DNA of 64,000 bases from Rhizobium deserti. Lineage in GTDB: Bacteria; Pseudomonadota; Alphaproteobacteria; Rhizobiales; Rhizobiaceae. Of the stretch, positions 53,501 to 63,465 are shown in pieces. Each line of letters opens with the position of its first letter. The stretch's first letter is position 1. The position numbers and the translations under genes are program-made. Below the pieces are notes generated by a model, which saw only the letters and a list, made by a program, of their open reading frames with translations, made no database searches and was not told where the DNA came from. The stretch is taken from assembly GCF_004358025.1 (NCBI RefSeq), contig NZ_SMTL01000001.1, forward strand, positions 744,001 through 808,000. Direction: 5' to 3'.

Positions 53501-53974
53501 ATTTCCATGCCGGGCATGAGCGGCTGGCAGCTTGTGACAAAGCTTCGTGAGCTTGGCCAAATGGCACCGATCATCATGCTGTCCGCCAATATAGGTGACG
53601 GGGGCGCTGCCGATTTCGGCGACGAAGGTCACAATGATACGCTCGCCAAGCCGGTTGAAATTCGCCGCCTGGCGGACAAGCTCGCATCCCATCTCGGCCT
53701 AGTGTGGGTTTATCATGACGACATAGCGCCACCCGTCCCGCTCGCGCCCCGACTGCCGCTCAAGAGCCCGGGCAAGAACCATGTAGAGGACCTGTTACGG
53801 CTCGGCGAAATCGGCTACATCCGCGGCATAGAAGCAAAGCTGGCGGACCTGGCACGTGACGACGAACACGTGCCTTTTGCCGAAAGACTGGGGGCCTATG
53901 TCAAAGCCTTTGATATTGCCGGATACATGAAATTCCTGAGCCAAATGGAAGCGGAAAGGACGATTGATGGCTGA
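50588..53974 (+). CDS. NCS1 permease-fused hybrid histidine kinase
   Basis: A 1128-residue protein. Residues 1-490 resemble an NCS1 (purine/cytosine/hydantoin) permease with about 12 membrane segments. Then comes a Cys/His-rich cluster (CSICEHPFEHEDMAWCP, then CSLCCSLDSRCHDMCKPH) near 505-555, two more membrane helices (about 585-640) and a linker helix. A kinase follows: HisKA with His685 in GLSHELRTPLNAVLGYAQ, HATPase with NLLSNAIKF and GLGLGLTITRLL, and a receiver domain with Asp971 in LFLVDISMPGMSGW. It would couple import or sensing of a nucleobase-like solute to phosphorelay. Its stop overlaps the response regulator start. Confidence 0.9.
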   Translation: MAARQRIIPVRREYNRWVANQTLEDYALRFTAKSARRFSSSRISQTAIGAISFLALEAIGGAITLSYGTTNAIYAIIAAAIAMLVIGLPISRYAIRHGVDIDLLTRGASFGYIGSTITSLIYASFTFMLFAIEASIMTGALDLAFGVPPWIGYIISAVMVIPLVIYGVQLISRFQLITQPFWIILNVLPFIFIAFMDWEKFDLWRAFAGVNHSNAEVGGAAPFNLVEFGAASAVILALMPQIGEQVDFLRFLPAEGVRKWRHRLAVFLAGPGWVVVGVPKLLAGSFLAVLTLSTAVPIHEAADPAHMYLAAFGYMIPNETAALLLMAAFVVVSQLKINVMNAYAGSLAWSNFFSRLTHSHPGRVVWLIFNVAIALLLMELGIYRLLEATLGIFSIIAMAWLCTISADLFINKPLGLSPEGIEFKRAHLYDINPVGLGAMFTSAGIALAAHFGLFGQIMASLATYVTLISFLLSPAIAFATKGKFYLARKPRHSWKSLGSITCSICEHPFEHEDMAWCPAYAAPICSLCCSLDSRCHDMCKPHARLNAQVGAVARSFLPETVVARLTTRLGRYATTAIIATSLIAAILAMIAYHVGQATPANAEVIYRTILIVFFVFAMIAAVVSWFYVLAHDSRVVAEEESSRQNTLLLKEISAHKKTDAALQEAKETAEAANRAKSRYVVGLSHELRTPLNAVLGYAQILERDETIPAPRQSAIKVIKRSADHLSGLIDGLLDISKIEAGRLQVYSNEINIQDFLDQIVEMFSLQAQAKGLAFKHERARSLPQYVRTDEKRLRQILVNLLSNAIKFTDEGEVRFDITYRSQVATFTVSDTGRGIAEQDLGRVYEPFQRGEAETMQPMPGLGLGLTITRLLTNTLGGEIAAASTKGEGSVFKVRLMLSAIERPNTAPAAEKKIVSYTGPRRTIVVVDDNEDHRDLMREVLAPMDFVVLTANSGPDCLTLIEGAAPDLFLVDISMPGMSGWQLVTKLRELGQMAPIIMLSANIGDGGAADFGDEGHNDTLAKPVEIRRLADKLASHLGLVWVYHDDIAPPVPLAPRLPLKSPGKNHVEDLLRLGEIGYIRGIEAKLADLARDDEHVPFAERLGAYVKAFDIAGYMKFLSQMEAERTIDG

Positions 53975-54890
53975 AGCAGCTCTGCCGCGCGACATCGTTC
54001 TTCTCGTCGACGATAGCCCCGAAGCGCTCGGCTTTCTCACCGAAACGTTGGAGAAATCCGGTTTCTCGGTTCTGATCGCAACCTCCGGCGAGGCAGCGCT
54101 TAATATCGTCGAGCGCATAACGCCCGATCTCGTTTTGCTCGATGCGGTCATGCCCGGCCTAGACGGCTTCGATACCTGCCGGCGCTTGAAGGCCAATGCT
54201 GCCGTCGCCCAGGTTCCGGTCATCTTCATGACGGGGCTGACCGAGACCGAGCATGTCGTCAACGCTCTCGATTCCGGTGGCGTCGATTATCTGACTAAGC
54301 CAATCAATATCGACGAACTGCGGGCCCGCATCCGCGTCCATTTGTCAAATGCCCGCTCCGCCCAGAGCGCCCGCGTTGCGCTCGATGCCGCCGGGCGCCA
54401 TCTGCTGGCCGTCAAGGGCAACGGTGTCGTGCACTGGTCGACGCCGCAAGCGACCCGGCTGATCAATGCCGCAACCAACAGTGATGACGGCTTAGATATC
54501 GTCGCCCACCGTATTGCCGCCTGGATGTCGGAGCGCGACAAGCCGGGTTTCGTCCGTGATGCCTCATTTGCGCTGACGGAAAACGGAAAGGCGACGCTGC
54601 AATTTTCGTTCCTGGGAGCGATCGGGGCCGACGAGCACCTTTTCCGCCTGACGGCAGCCAACAAGCGCCCGGACGACCAGACCCTGCGCCAGCATTTCCC
54701 CCTCACCCAGCGGGAATCCGAGGTTCTGCTTTGGATCGCCAAGGGCAAGTCGAACCGCGATATTGGCGATATCCTCGGTCTCTCCTCGCGCACGGTCAAC
54801 AAGCATCTCGAGCAGATCTATGTGAAGCTCGGCGTCGAAAACCGGGCGTCGGCGGCAGTCAAGGCGGCACACGTCCTGCACGAGATCTGA
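53967..54890 (+). CDS. LuxR-type response regulator
   Basis: A 307-residue protein with an N-terminal receiver domain (Asp15/Asp16, phospho-acceptor Asp59 in LVLLDAVMPG, conserved Lys in YLTKPI), a middle region of unknown type and a C-terminal LuxR HTH (LTQRESEVLLWIAKGKSNRD, then ILGLSSRTVNKHLEQIYVKL). The ATG at 53967 overlaps the kinase stop by 8 nt and follows GGAAAGGA, so translation is coupled to the kinase. The hybrid kinase presumably phosphorylates it, directly or through its own receiver. The target genes are unknown; the small gene downstream and the liv operon are possible. Confidence 0.93.
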   Translation: MAEAALPRDIVLLVDDSPEALGFLTETLEKSGFSVLIATSGEAALNIVERITPDLVLLDAVMPGLDGFDTCRRLKANAAVAQVPVIFMTGLTETEHVVNALDSGGVDYLTKPINIDELRARIRVHLSNARSAQSARVALDAAGRHLLAVKGNGVVHWSTPQATRLINAATNSDDGLDIVAHRIAAWMSERDKPGFVRDASFALTENGKATLQFSFLGAIGADEHLFRLTAANKRPDDQTLRQHFPLTQRESEVLLWIAKGKSNRDIGDILGLSSRTVNKHLEQIYVKLGVENRASAAVKAAHVLHEI

Positions 54891-54957
54891 CAATCGCTGC
54901 TCCTGCCATGGAACCCGGCAGTGATTTTCAGGTTGTCTCCAAAACGGACAAAACCCA

Positions 54958-55155
54958 ATGTCATTCACGGTCAAATCGGTCCAGAACGGCACCAGGGCCG
55001 CAGATGTCGACACGGCTCATGATGCGGCTCAGGCCGTGACGGACCTGCAGCAGCGCCGGCCGGGTGCGGTCAAGGTGGAAATCCATGAAGAGGAAGGCCC
55101 GCAGTCGGCTTCCGATGATGATCCTTGCGAGCGCAAACCGCAGACCGGCGATTGA
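54958..55155 (+). CDS. Small hypothetical protein
   Basis: A 65-residue acidic product (MSFTVKSVQNGTRAADVDTA... ending in a Glu/Asp-rich tail) that I do not recognise. It lies 67 bp downstream of the response regulator in the same direction, but no good ribosome site precedes its ATG, and an antisense frame of similar length exists. It is kept because the codon pattern and acidic composition look protein-like. Confidence 0.4.
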   Translation: MSFTVKSVQNGTRAADVDTAHDAAQAVTDLQQRRPGAVKVEIHEEEGPQSASDDDPCERKPQTGD

Positions 55156-55180
55156 TATCTGCATCGCCCAGTCTGAAACA

Positions 55181-55207
55181 GAGAAGCCCGGCAATGCCGG
55201 GCTTCTC
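55181..55207 (-). terminator. Terminator of the liv operon
   Basis: Perfect 12-bp inverted repeat GAGAAGCCCGGC with a 3-nt loop, 36 bp downstream of the livJ stop (leftward). On the minus strand it is followed by TGTTTCAG. It may also stop transcription from the small gene to its left. Confidence 0.7.
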
Positions 55208-55242
55208 CAACTGTGTGATCGTGAGCTCGAAACCGAAGCGTC

Positions 55243-56373
55243 TTAGCTGCCCTGCTGGAAGTAGCTGTACTGGCCGTCTGGGCCCTTCTTCCACTCGTAC
55301 ATGACATAGCCCGGCAGCTTCGGATCGCCCTTTTCGTCGAAGGCGATATCGCCGAGAACGGTCTTGAACGGTCCCTTTTCCTTCAACGCCTTGGCAACCA
55401 CTTCCGCATCGTCGGATGCGCCGGCAGCCTTGATGCCTTCAGCAATGACCTGCACGGCTGCGTATGAGTAAAGCGTGTAGGCTTCCGGGTTGAAGCCAGC
55501 AGCCTTGAACTTGGCAACCAGGTCCTTGTTTTCCGGCTTCAGCGTCGGGTCGGGGCCGAAGGTGTTCAGCGTGCCGGCGACTGCGTCACCAGCGATCGAT
55601 GCGAGTTCGTTGGAAACAATGCCGTCGCCGGAAACCAGCGTCGCCTTAAGGCCCGCATCCTTTGCCTGACGGATGATCAGACCAGCTTCGGTGTGAAGGC
55701 CACCCCAGTAGATGATCGAGACGCCGGCTTCCTTCATCTTGGAGATGAGGGCGGAGAAGTCCTTGTCGCCGACATTGACGCCTTCGCGGATGACTGCCTT
55801 CTTGCCGGCGGCGGTGTATGCCTTCTCGGTTTCTTGGGCAAGACCCTGACCGTAAGGCGTCTTGTCGTCGATGATGGCAACCTTGGCGGATGCGAACTTT
55901 TCGGCAAGATACTTGCCGGCAACGCCGCCCTGCTGGTCGTCACGTCCGCAGGTGCGGAACGTATTCCACAGGCCGCGCTCGGTGAAGGTTGGGTTGGTTG
56001 CAGCCGGGGTCACTTCCAACATGCCGTTTTCCGCATAGACTTCCTGGGAAGCCGGGATGGAAACCCCCGAGTTGAAGTGGCCGACCACGTATTTCACGCC
56101 GTCGGACGCGAACTTGTTGGCAACCGAGATACCCTGCTTCGGATCCGACACATCGTCGCCGAGCACGATCTTGATCTTTTCGCCGTTGATGCCGCCAGCT
56201 GCATTGATGTCGGCAGCAGCCTGTTCGGCACCCTTCTGGAGCTGAGCGCCGAAAGCGGCGTTCGGGCCTGTCAGCGGGCCACCAACGCCGATGACGATGT
56301 CGGCTGCCCATGCGCTGCCGCCGAAGGCAACCATGGCCGTCAGCGCAACCGCGGAAAGAAGAGACTTCTTCAT
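55243..56373 (-). CDS. livJ: Branched-chain amino-acid ABC transporter substrate-binding protein
   Basis: A 376-residue periplasmic binding protein. A Sec signal ([20 protein letters not shown], cleavage after AWA) precedes the LivJ/LivK fold ([52 protein letters not shown]). It captures leucine, isoleucine, valine or related amino acids and delivers them to LivHM. It is the distal gene of the leftward operon livH-livM-livG-livF-DUF6867-livJ. The 140-bp gap before it and its terminator at 55181 suggest it may also have its own promoter, as is common for binding proteins. Confidence 0.95.
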   Translation of the reverse strand: MKKSLLSAVALTAMVAFGGSAWAADIVIGVGGPLTGPNAAFGAQLQKGAEQAAADINAAGGINGEKIKIVLGDDVSDPKQGISVANKFASDGVKYVVGHFNSGVSIPASQEVYAENGMLEVTPAATNPTFTERGLWNTFRTCGRDDQQGGVAGKYLAEKFASAKVAIIDDKTPYGQGLAQETEKAYTAAGKKAVIREGVNVGDKDFSALISKMKEAGVSIIYWGGLHTEAGLIIRQAKDAGLKATLVSGDGIVSNELASIAGDAVAGTLNTFGPDPTLKPENKDLVAKFKAAGFNPEAYTLYSYAAVQVIAEGIKAAGASDDAEVVAKALKEKGPFKTVLGDIAFDEKGDPKLPGYVMYEWKKGPDGQYSYFQQGS

Positions 56374-56513
56374 AGATTAACTCCCAGTTTTTTAGGTGAG
56401 TACCTGTCTAGGATCCAACTGCAACACCCACCATCGTTGCGTCGGAAATTTGTTCCACTCTAGGTGCGTTATGCTTCGACCTTCACCAATCTGAAGTCAG
56501 AAAAGTGCGGCTG

Positions 56514-56867
56514 TCAATCTTTCTTCTTCCAGGAAAACGCTGACGTAGACTCATAAAGCCAGTAGTAGTTCTGGACCATCTGGCGGGTGCGACGGACGCG
56601 GAAACCAGCAACCGAAAACACCATCAGAATGACCACGTCGACGACGTAGTAGAACGGGCTGATGAACGGCCCCTGGAACAGTGCGAAGTGCAGAAAGCGC
56701 ATCACCACCCCGAGAAGCAGAGTGTAAACGATCACCGTCGGAAGGTTGTCCCAGCCCTCGGCCACCGCCTTGCCGGCCCGCCAGGCGGTCCAAAATCCGA
56801 TCAGCAGCACCAGGAAGCGGAGAAGGTAGCGGACGCCGCTATCGCTTTCGAAGAACAATCCCTGCAT
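56514..56867 (-). CDS. DUF6867-type small membrane protein of the liv operon
   Basis: A 117-residue protein with three hydrophobic segments (YLLRFLVLLIGFWTAWRAGK; VIVYTLLLGVVMRFLHFALF; FISPFYYVVDVVILMVFSVA) and a basic C-terminus (RVRRTRQMVQNYYWLYE). A small protein of this kind is found between livF and livJ in rhizobial operons, which is why I name it DUF6867; the function is unknown. It may help assemble or regulate the transporter. Confidence 0.75.
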   Translation of the reverse strand: MQGLFFESDSGVRYLLRFLVLLIGFWTAWRAGKAVAEGWDNLPTVIVYTLLLGVVMRFLHFALFQGPFISPFYYVVDVVILMVFSVAGFRVRRTRQMVQNYYWLYESTSAFSWKKKD

Positions 56868-56906
56868 CTCAAATACTCCCGACAGCCAAACTCAGGACCA
56901 CGCCGC

Positions 56907-57635
56907 TCAATGCCGTCCACCTTCGAGATAAGCGGCCCGAACTTCCGGATTGGCCAGCAGCTCGCGACCAGATCCGCTCATCGTCACCTTGCCGTTGACC
57001 ATGACGTAAGCCCGGTCGGAAAGCTTGAGTGCCGCAAAGGCATTCTGCTCGACCAGGAAGACCGTCAATCCTTCCTCCTGGTTAAGCTTCTTGATCGCCT
57101 CGAAAATTCCCTTGACGATCAGCGGCGCGAGGCCGAGGGACGGCTCGTCGAGCAGAAGCAGCTTCGGCCGTGCCATCAGCGCACGCCCGATCGACAGCAT
57201 CTGCTGCTCGCCGCCGGAAAGCGTTCCGCCACGCTGGCTCTGCCGCTCCTTGAGGCGCGGGAAAAGCGTGAAGATCTTCTCGATGTCCTCGTTGAAAAAC
57301 TTGAGGTTATCGAGGCCCGCGCCCATCTGCAGGTTTTCATAAACGGTCATGCGCGGGAAGATGCGACGACCTTCCGGCGATTGGGCGATGCGGCGTCGGG
57401 CAATGAGATGCGTCGGCAGCTGGGTAATATCTTCGCCGTCGAACACGATCGAGCCGTTGCGCGCCTGCGGGCTGCCGCAAATGGTCATCATCAGCGTTGA
57501 TTTGCCGGCACCGTTGGCGCCGATCAAGCTGACGATTTCGCCCTTGTGGACTTCAATATCGACGCCGGCAAGAGCACGGATATTGCCGTAATAAGTCTCG
57601 ACGCCCTGGACTTTCAGAAGGGTTTCACCGGCCAT
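56907..57635 (-). CDS. livF: Branched-chain amino-acid ABC transporter ATP-binding protein LivF
   Basis: A 242-residue ABC ATPase: Walker A GANGAGKST (residues 37-45), signature TLSGGEQQMLSIGRALM, Walker B LLLLDEPSLGLAP. The start shares the A of the livG stop codon (TGATG at 57635), so the two subunits are made in fixed ratio. LivF and LivG form the cytosolic motor that drives amino-acid uptake. Confidence 0.96.
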   Translation of the reverse strand: MAGETLLKVQGVETYYGNIRALAGVDIEVHKGEIVSLIGANGAGKSTLMMTICGSPQARNGSIVFDGEDITQLPTHLIARRRIAQSPEGRRIFPRMTVYENLQMGAGLDNLKFFNEDIEKIFTLFPRLKERQSQRGGTLSGGEQQMLSIGRALMARPKLLLLDEPSLGLAPLIVKGIFEAIKKLNQEEGLTVFLVEQNAFAALKLSDRAYVMVNGKVTMSGSGRELLANPEVRAAYLEGGRH

Positions 57636-58498
57636 CAGAGCCTCCCTCCTTCGACTTCCGATATCACCTCTTCCACCTCGTCATCCTCGACGCCGAGATA
57701 TGCCGCGATCACTCTTGGGTCGTTCTTCACATGGTCCGGCGTGCCGTCCGAGATCTTCTGGCCATATTCGAGAACCACGACATGGTCGGAAATCTCCATG
57801 ACCACCGACATGTCGTGCTCGATCAGAAGGATCGATACGCCTTCGTCGCGGATCGAATGGAGCAGCGTGTTGAGCGCCGCCGACTCACGCGGGTTGAGGC
57901 CGGCTGCCGGCTCATCGAGGCAGAGGAGCTCCGGTCCAGTGCACATGGCGCGGGCGATTTCCAGACGCCGCTGGGCGCCATAAGGAAGGTCTCCGGCCGG
58001 ATCGTCGGCGCGATCGGTGAGATCCGCCTTGTCCAGCCAGTATTTGGCCTTTTCGATCGAGACATCGACTGCCTTGCGATAGGCAGGCAGTCCCAGAAGA
58101 CCAAGGATCGTATACCCGGATGCTTTCATCAGCGCATTGTGCTGCGCCACCAGCAGGTTTTCCAGAACCGTCAGGCCGGAAAAGAGCCGGATATTCTGGA
58201 AGGTACGGGCAACGCCGGCCAATTTGGTGATCTCGAAGTCGCGCAGGCGTTCCAGCAGGAACTCCCGTCCGTCCCTGCGCTGCAAGGTGATCATGCCCAT
58301 GGTCGGCCGGTAGAAGCCGGTAATGCAGTTGAAGACGGTCGTCTTGCCTGCACCATTGGGACCGATCAGTGCCGTGATCTCGCCGCGTCGAGCCTCGAAA
58401 GTGAGGTCGTTGATGGCCATCAGGCCACCGAACTTCATCGAAAGATGCTCGACTTTCAAAAGCGTATTATTCGTCATCGTGATTGTCTCGAGAGCCAT
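57635..58498 (-). CDS. livG: Branched-chain amino-acid ABC transporter ATP-binding protein LivG
   Basis: A 287-residue ABC ATPase: Walker A GPNGAGKTT, Walker B LLCLDEPAAGLNP, and the degenerate signature DLPYGAQRRLEIARAM (PYGAQ in place of LSGGQ), which is normal for LivG. It overlaps livM by the TGATG arrangement at 58498. It pairs with LivF to power the transporter. An in-frame ATG 7 codons in is an alternative start. Confidence 0.95.
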   Translation of the reverse strand: MALETITMTNNTLLKVEHLSMKFGGLMAINDLTFEARRGEITALIGPNGAGKTTVFNCITGFYRPTMGMITLQRRDGREFLLERLRDFEITKLAGVARTFQNIRLFSGLTVLENLLVAQHNALMKASGYTILGLLGLPAYRKAVDVSIEKAKYWLDKADLTDRADDPAGDLPYGAQRRLEIARAMCTGPELLCLDEPAAGLNPRESAALNTLLHSIRDEGVSILLIEHDMSVVMEISDHVVVLEYGQKISDGTPDHVKNDPRVIAAYLGVEDDEVEEVISEVEGGRL

Positions 58499-59886
58499 CA
58501 GCCGTGGCCCTCCTTGGTGAAGCTGCCGGAAACCGCCCTGCGTTCCTTGAGGAAGGCAGTCGGTTCTCGCGAACCGACGAAGCCGCGCGGCTTGAACAGC
58601 ATGACGATGATCATCGCCAGACCGAACAACAGCATGCGGTAGAGTTCAGGGGTGAAGTCGGGTCCGAACACGACCTTGAGGAAGGACATTTCGCGCAGCA
58701 CTTCTGTACCGCCTACCATGACGATGGCCGCTATGGCGATGCCGGTCAGCGAGCCCATCCCACCGAGAACCACAATGGCCAGAATAACGGCCGATTCCAG
58801 GAAGACGAAGCTCTCGGGCGACACGAAACCCTGTCTCGTGGCGAAGAAGGAGCCTGCAAAGCCGCCGAACATGGCACCGATGGCGAAGGCTGTCAGCTTG
58901 GTGGTGACGGTATTGATGCCGAGTGAGCGGCAGGCAATTTCGTCTTCGCGCAAGGCTTCCCAGGCGCGCCCGATCGGCATGCGCCGCAAGCGGATGGTCA
59001 CATAGGCCGTCAGCATGCAGAGCGCCAGGATGATGTAGAACAAGAAGATCTTGTAATAAACCGACGAGGCCGACAGCCCCCACGCCTTGACGAAATTGTT
59101 GGTGGCACCGGTGTCGAAGGACCAGATACCGAAGAACGACGCCTTGGCGATACCGGATATGCCGAATGTGCCCTTGGTGACGTCGGTCCAGTTGATCAGC
59201 ACCAGACGGATGATCTCGCCGAAGGCCAGCGTCACGATAGCGAGATAATCGCCCCTCAAGCGCAGAACCGGGAAGCCGAGAATAATCCCCCAGAGAGCGG
59301 CAAGAATCCCCGACATCGGCAAGAGAAGCCAGAAGGAGAAGCCGAAATAGGACGACAGCAGGGCGTAGGAATAGGCGCCCACCGCATAGAAGGCGACATA
59401 GCCGAGATCGAGCAGGCCAGCAAGGCCAACGACGATATTCAGGCCCCAGGCCAGCATCACATAGATGAGGATCTGGATGCCGAAATTGTCGACATATTTC
59501 AGCGAGCCCTGCTTGCCGACGATCATCAGCGAAAGGAAGGGGTAGATCAGCAACAGCACGAGCGCGATCTTGAGGAAGTGCTTATGGAAGAAGCTCTTCT
59601 TGTCGGAGATCTCAAGAACGCCACTCTTGGCCTTGTTGAGCTTGCGGCGATCGATATGCGGCTTGATGAAGGCGACCGTGACGAAACGGCCGACAGCGGC
59701 CACGATCACGAAGATGGCCAGAAGGCCCCACCGCGTGCGCCACACCAGGGCATTGTTGATGTCCTGGTAGGTTTCGATTCCGACGAAAAGCAGGAACATG
59801 CCGAAGGCGATAACGCCTGCGAACAGTGCTTCCTTGAGCGCCTGCCCCATCGTGCCGGCATTGCCGGTTTCAGAAGGATTGGACAT
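58498..59886 (-). CDS. livM: Branched-chain amino-acid ABC transporter permease LivM
   Basis: A 462-residue polytopic membrane protein with about 10-12 helices; the core (LAGLLDLGYVAFYAVGAYSY; GDYLAIVTLAFGEIIRLVLI; FAIGAMFGGFAGSFFA) is of the LivM/RbsC permease family. The N-terminal ~130 residues are longer than in E. coli LivM and contain extra helices, as in other rhizobia. It forms the channel with LivH. The start of livM is one base from the livH stop. Confidence 0.95.
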   Translation of the reverse strand: MSNPSETGNAGTMGQALKEALFAGVIAFGMFLLFVGIETYQDINNALVWRTRWGLLAIFVIVAAVGRFVTVAFIKPHIDRRKLNKAKSGVLEISDKKSFFHKHFLKIALVLLLIYPFLSLMIVGKQGSLKYVDNFGIQILIYVMLAWGLNIVVGLAGLLDLGYVAFYAVGAYSYALLSSYFGFSFWLLLPMSGILAALWGIILGFPVLRLRGDYLAIVTLAFGEIIRLVLINWTDVTKGTFGISGIAKASFFGIWSFDTGATNNFVKAWGLSASSVYYKIFLFYIILALCMLTAYVTIRLRRMPIGRAWEALREDEIACRSLGINTVTTKLTAFAIGAMFGGFAGSFFATRQGFVSPESFVFLESAVILAIVVLGGMGSLTGIAIAAIVMVGGTEVLREMSFLKVVFGPDFTPELYRMLLFGLAMIIVMLFKPRGFVGSREPTAFLKERRAVSGSFTKEGHG

Positions 59887-59887
59887 G

Positions 59888-60790
<903 letters not shown>

Positions 60791-60985
60791 ATACCTTTTC
60801 CCCCGGACGCAGTTCAGGAGTGCGCTGCGTCTCTTGTATTGGATGTCCCTAATGGGTTCTTACACCCGCGATTTCATAACGTTTTCGAAAGAAATGTGAA
60901 GTCCAAAACCCGCAGGAGGCTTAAGAATCACCGCATTCTCAACAATTTGACGCCACAAAGTCCATGAGCAACAAAAAAGCAGCAG

Positions 60986-61010
60986 CCTGTGGCAAAAAAT
61001 TAGCCACAGG
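60986..61010 (-). terminator. Rho-independent terminator of the dehydrogenase gene
   Basis: 8-bp stem CCTGTGGC/GCCACAGG with an A/T-rich 9-nt loop. On the minus strand it is followed by CTGCTGC and then TTTTTT. It lies 28 bp after the stop of the dehydrogenase gene. Confidence 0.75.
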
Positions 61011-61038
61011 TTTCCTCGTGTTACTTTGCAAGATTGTC

Positions 61039-63465
61039 TCAGCCGCGCATGCGCGCGCCATGCGCGTCGAAGAGCGGATGCGTCTGCAATCGCGCATCCA
61101 GCATTTCACCCAAAAGTTCGATCTGCCAACCGTCCGCAACGGTGGCGATCTCTCGCGGCACATATCCCATGGCGACGGACACGCCCGAAGCATGAGCGTA
61201 GCCGCCGGACGTGACCCAGCCGCAGACTTGGCCGTTCAGCGAGATCGGCTCGTCGCCGATAACGTCCGCATCTCGAGCATCCACCACGAACGTCACCAGG
61301 CGAAGCGCACCGCCCGAAGCCTTCTCCTCGAGCGCCGCCGCCTTGCCGATGAAGTCGGCCGGCTTTGCATAAGCGATGAAGCGCCCGAGCGAGGCTTCCT
61401 GCGGCCCGTACAAAGGCCGGTATTCGCGCGACCAGCTGCCGAAGCCCTTTTCGAGGCGCAGTGCATTGAGGGCCCGGAGCCCGAAAAGCCGGATGCCGAA
61501 TTCCGCACCGGCCTCCATGATCAGGTCGAAAAGGCTGCGCTGGAATTCCGGCTTCATCCACAGCTCGAAGCCGAGATCGCCCGTATAGCTGACACGGCCG
61601 AGAATGACCGGCGCCATGCCGAGATCGACTTCGGTGATCGACATGAACGGCAGTGCCGCATCCGACAGGTCGAGGTGGGTCAGCTTCTGCAGGACGTCGC
61701 GCGACCTCGGTCCCGCCACCGACAGCCCGACCAGCCCCAGATTGAGCGTATTCAGCTCCACCGAACCGTCTTCGGGAAGATGGCTCTCGAACCAGCGCAT
61801 GTGATAGTCTTCGGCGATCCCGGAGCCGATCAGCAGGAATTCCTGATCGTCGAGATTAGCGAGCGTGAAATCGCCGATCAGCTTGCCGGCATCGTTGAGC
61901 ATGGGTGTCAGCGTCATTCGCCCGGCAGACGGCATGCGGCCGGCCAGGATGCGGTCGAGCCAGTCGTGGGCGCCCTCGCCCGCCACGGCATATTTGGCAA
62001 AGCCTGAGGTTTCCATCAGGCCCACACGGTCACGCACCGCCCTTGCCTCCTTTCCGACCGCTTCGAAATCCGTGGACCGGCGCCAGGAGAATTTGTCCTC
62101 CACCCCTTCCGGCGCAAACCATAGTGGCGTTTCCAACCCGTAGGATGCGCCAAACACGGCGCCGGCGGCCTTGAGCTTGTCGTAGATCGGCGTCGTCAGC
62201 AGCGGTCGTGCCGCCGGCAGTTCCTCATTGGGATAGCGGATCGAGAAGCGGCGGGAATAGTTTTCGCGCACCTTGGCATTGGTATAGGCGAGCGTTGCAT
62301 AGTCGCCGTATCGGCAGACGTCCATGGCGAAGACGTCGAAGCCCGGATCACCGTTGATGATCCATTGCGCCAGCGCCAGCCCGACACCGCCGCCCTGGCT
62401 GAAGCCGGCCATCACGGCGCAGGCCGACCAGAAATTCGTCATGCCGCGCACCGGGCCCACGAGAGGGTTTCCGTCCGGGGAGAAGGTGAAGGGCCCGTTG
62501 ATGATTTTCCTGATGCCGGCATTGTTGAAGGCCGGGAAATGCCGGAAGCCAACCTCAAGCTCGTTGGTGATGCGCTCTAGGTCCTCGGCCAGCAGTTCGT
62601 GGCCGAAATCCCACGGCGTCTCGATCGGCGACCAGGGTCGGCAATCCTTCTCGTAGGTGCCCATCAGCATGCCATTGCGTTCCTGGCGAATGTAGATCTC
62701 GCCGTCGAAATCGACGCAGTGCATCAGCTCCCTGCCGCGGCTCTGGTTGAATTTGATCACCTCCGGCATGTCCTCGGTGATCAGATACATGTGCTCCATG
62801 GCCAGCACCGGCAGTTCCAGCCCGACCATGCGCCCCACTTCGCGAGCCCACAGGCCTGCGGCATTGACGACATGCTCGCAGTGGATCTCGCCCTTGTCTG
62901 TGATGACCCGCCAGGTGCCGTCCTCCAGCTGCACGAGATCCTCGACCTTGGTGTGAAGGTAGATTTCCGCGCCATTCTTCTTGGCCGATTTCGCATAGGC
63001 ATGCGTCGTGCCGTAGGGATCGAGATGCCCTTCATGCGGGTCGAAGACGGCGCCAACGAATTGCGACGGATCGAGAAGCGGCATCATGTCGTGGGCTTCT
63101 TCGGCAGAAATCAGCCGTGCTTCGCCGCCGGCATATTTGCCCTTGGCGAGCAGCGATTTCATCCAGTCGAACCGCTCGTGGGTCGCGGCCAGCATGAGCC
63201 CCGAGGTCATATGCAGGCCGATGTCCTGGCCCGAATAATCCTCGATCTCCTTGTAAAGGTCGACCGTGTATTTCTGCAGCTTGGCGACGTTCGGGTCGCC
63301 GTTGATCGTGTGCATGCCGCCGGCTGCATGCCAGGTTGAACCGGAGGTCAGTTCCGACCTCTCGACCAGCACCACGTCGGTCCAGCCGAACTTGGTGAGA
63401 TGATAGAGGACGGAGCATCCGACGACACCGCCGCCGATGACGACGACCTGGGCATGGCTCTTCAT
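61039..63465 (-). CDS. FAD-dependent dimethylglycine/sarcosine dehydrogenase-like protein with GcvT domain
   Basis: An 808-residue two-part enzyme. The N-terminal ~400 residues are a DAO-type FAD domain (GGGVVGCSVLYHLTKFGW near residue 11; STWHAAG; MAGFSQGGGVGLALAQW). The C-terminal ~400 residues are a GcvT/aminomethyltransferase-like domain (RDRVGLMETSGFAKYAVAG; LGRVSYTGDLGFELWM; EKGFGSWSREYRP) that would bind folate. Family members demethylate dimethylglycine, sarcosine or similar glycine derivatives, passing the one-carbon unit to tetrahydrofolate. A His in STWHAAG is where some family members link FAD covalently. The substrate is inferred only from family resemblance. It ends at the terminator at 60986. 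Confidence 0.92.
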   Translation of the reverse strand: MKSHAQVVVIGGGVVGCSVLYHLTKFGWTDVVLVERSELTSGSTWHAAGGMHTINGDPNVAKLQKYTVDLYKEIEDYSGQDIGLHMTSGLMLAATHERFDWMKSLLAKGKYAGGEARLISAEEAHDMMPLLDPSQFVGAVFDPHEGHLDPYGTTHAYAKSAKKNGAEIYLHTKVEDLVQLEDGTWRVITDKGEIHCEHVVNAAGLWAREVGRMVGLELPVLAMEHMYLITEDMPEVIKFNQSRGRELMHCVDFDGEIYIRQERNGMLMGTYEKDCRPWSPIETPWDFGHELLAEDLERITNELEVGFRHFPAFNNAGIRKIINGPFTFSPDGNPLVGPVRGMTNFWSACAVMAGFSQGGGVGLALAQWIINGDPGFDVFAMDVCRYGDYATLAYTNAKVRENYSRRFSIRYPNEELPAARPLLTTPIYDKLKAAGAVFGASYGLETPLWFAPEGVEDKFSWRRSTDFEAVGKEARAVRDRVGLMETSGFAKYAVAGEGAHDWLDRILAGRMPSAGRMTLTPMLNDAGKLIGDFTLANLDDQEFLLIGSGIAEDYHMRWFESHLPEDGSVELNTLNLGLVGLSVAGPRSRDVLQKLTHLDLSDAALPFMSITEVDLGMAPVILGRVSYTGDLGFELWMKPEFQRSLFDLIMEAGAEFGIRLFGLRALNALRLEKGFGSWSREYRPLYGPQEASLGRFIAYAKPADFIGKAAALEEKASGGALRLVTFVVDARDADVIGDEPISLNGQVCGWVTSGGYAHASGVSVAMGYVPREIATVADGWQIELLGEMLDARLQTHPLFDAHGARMRG

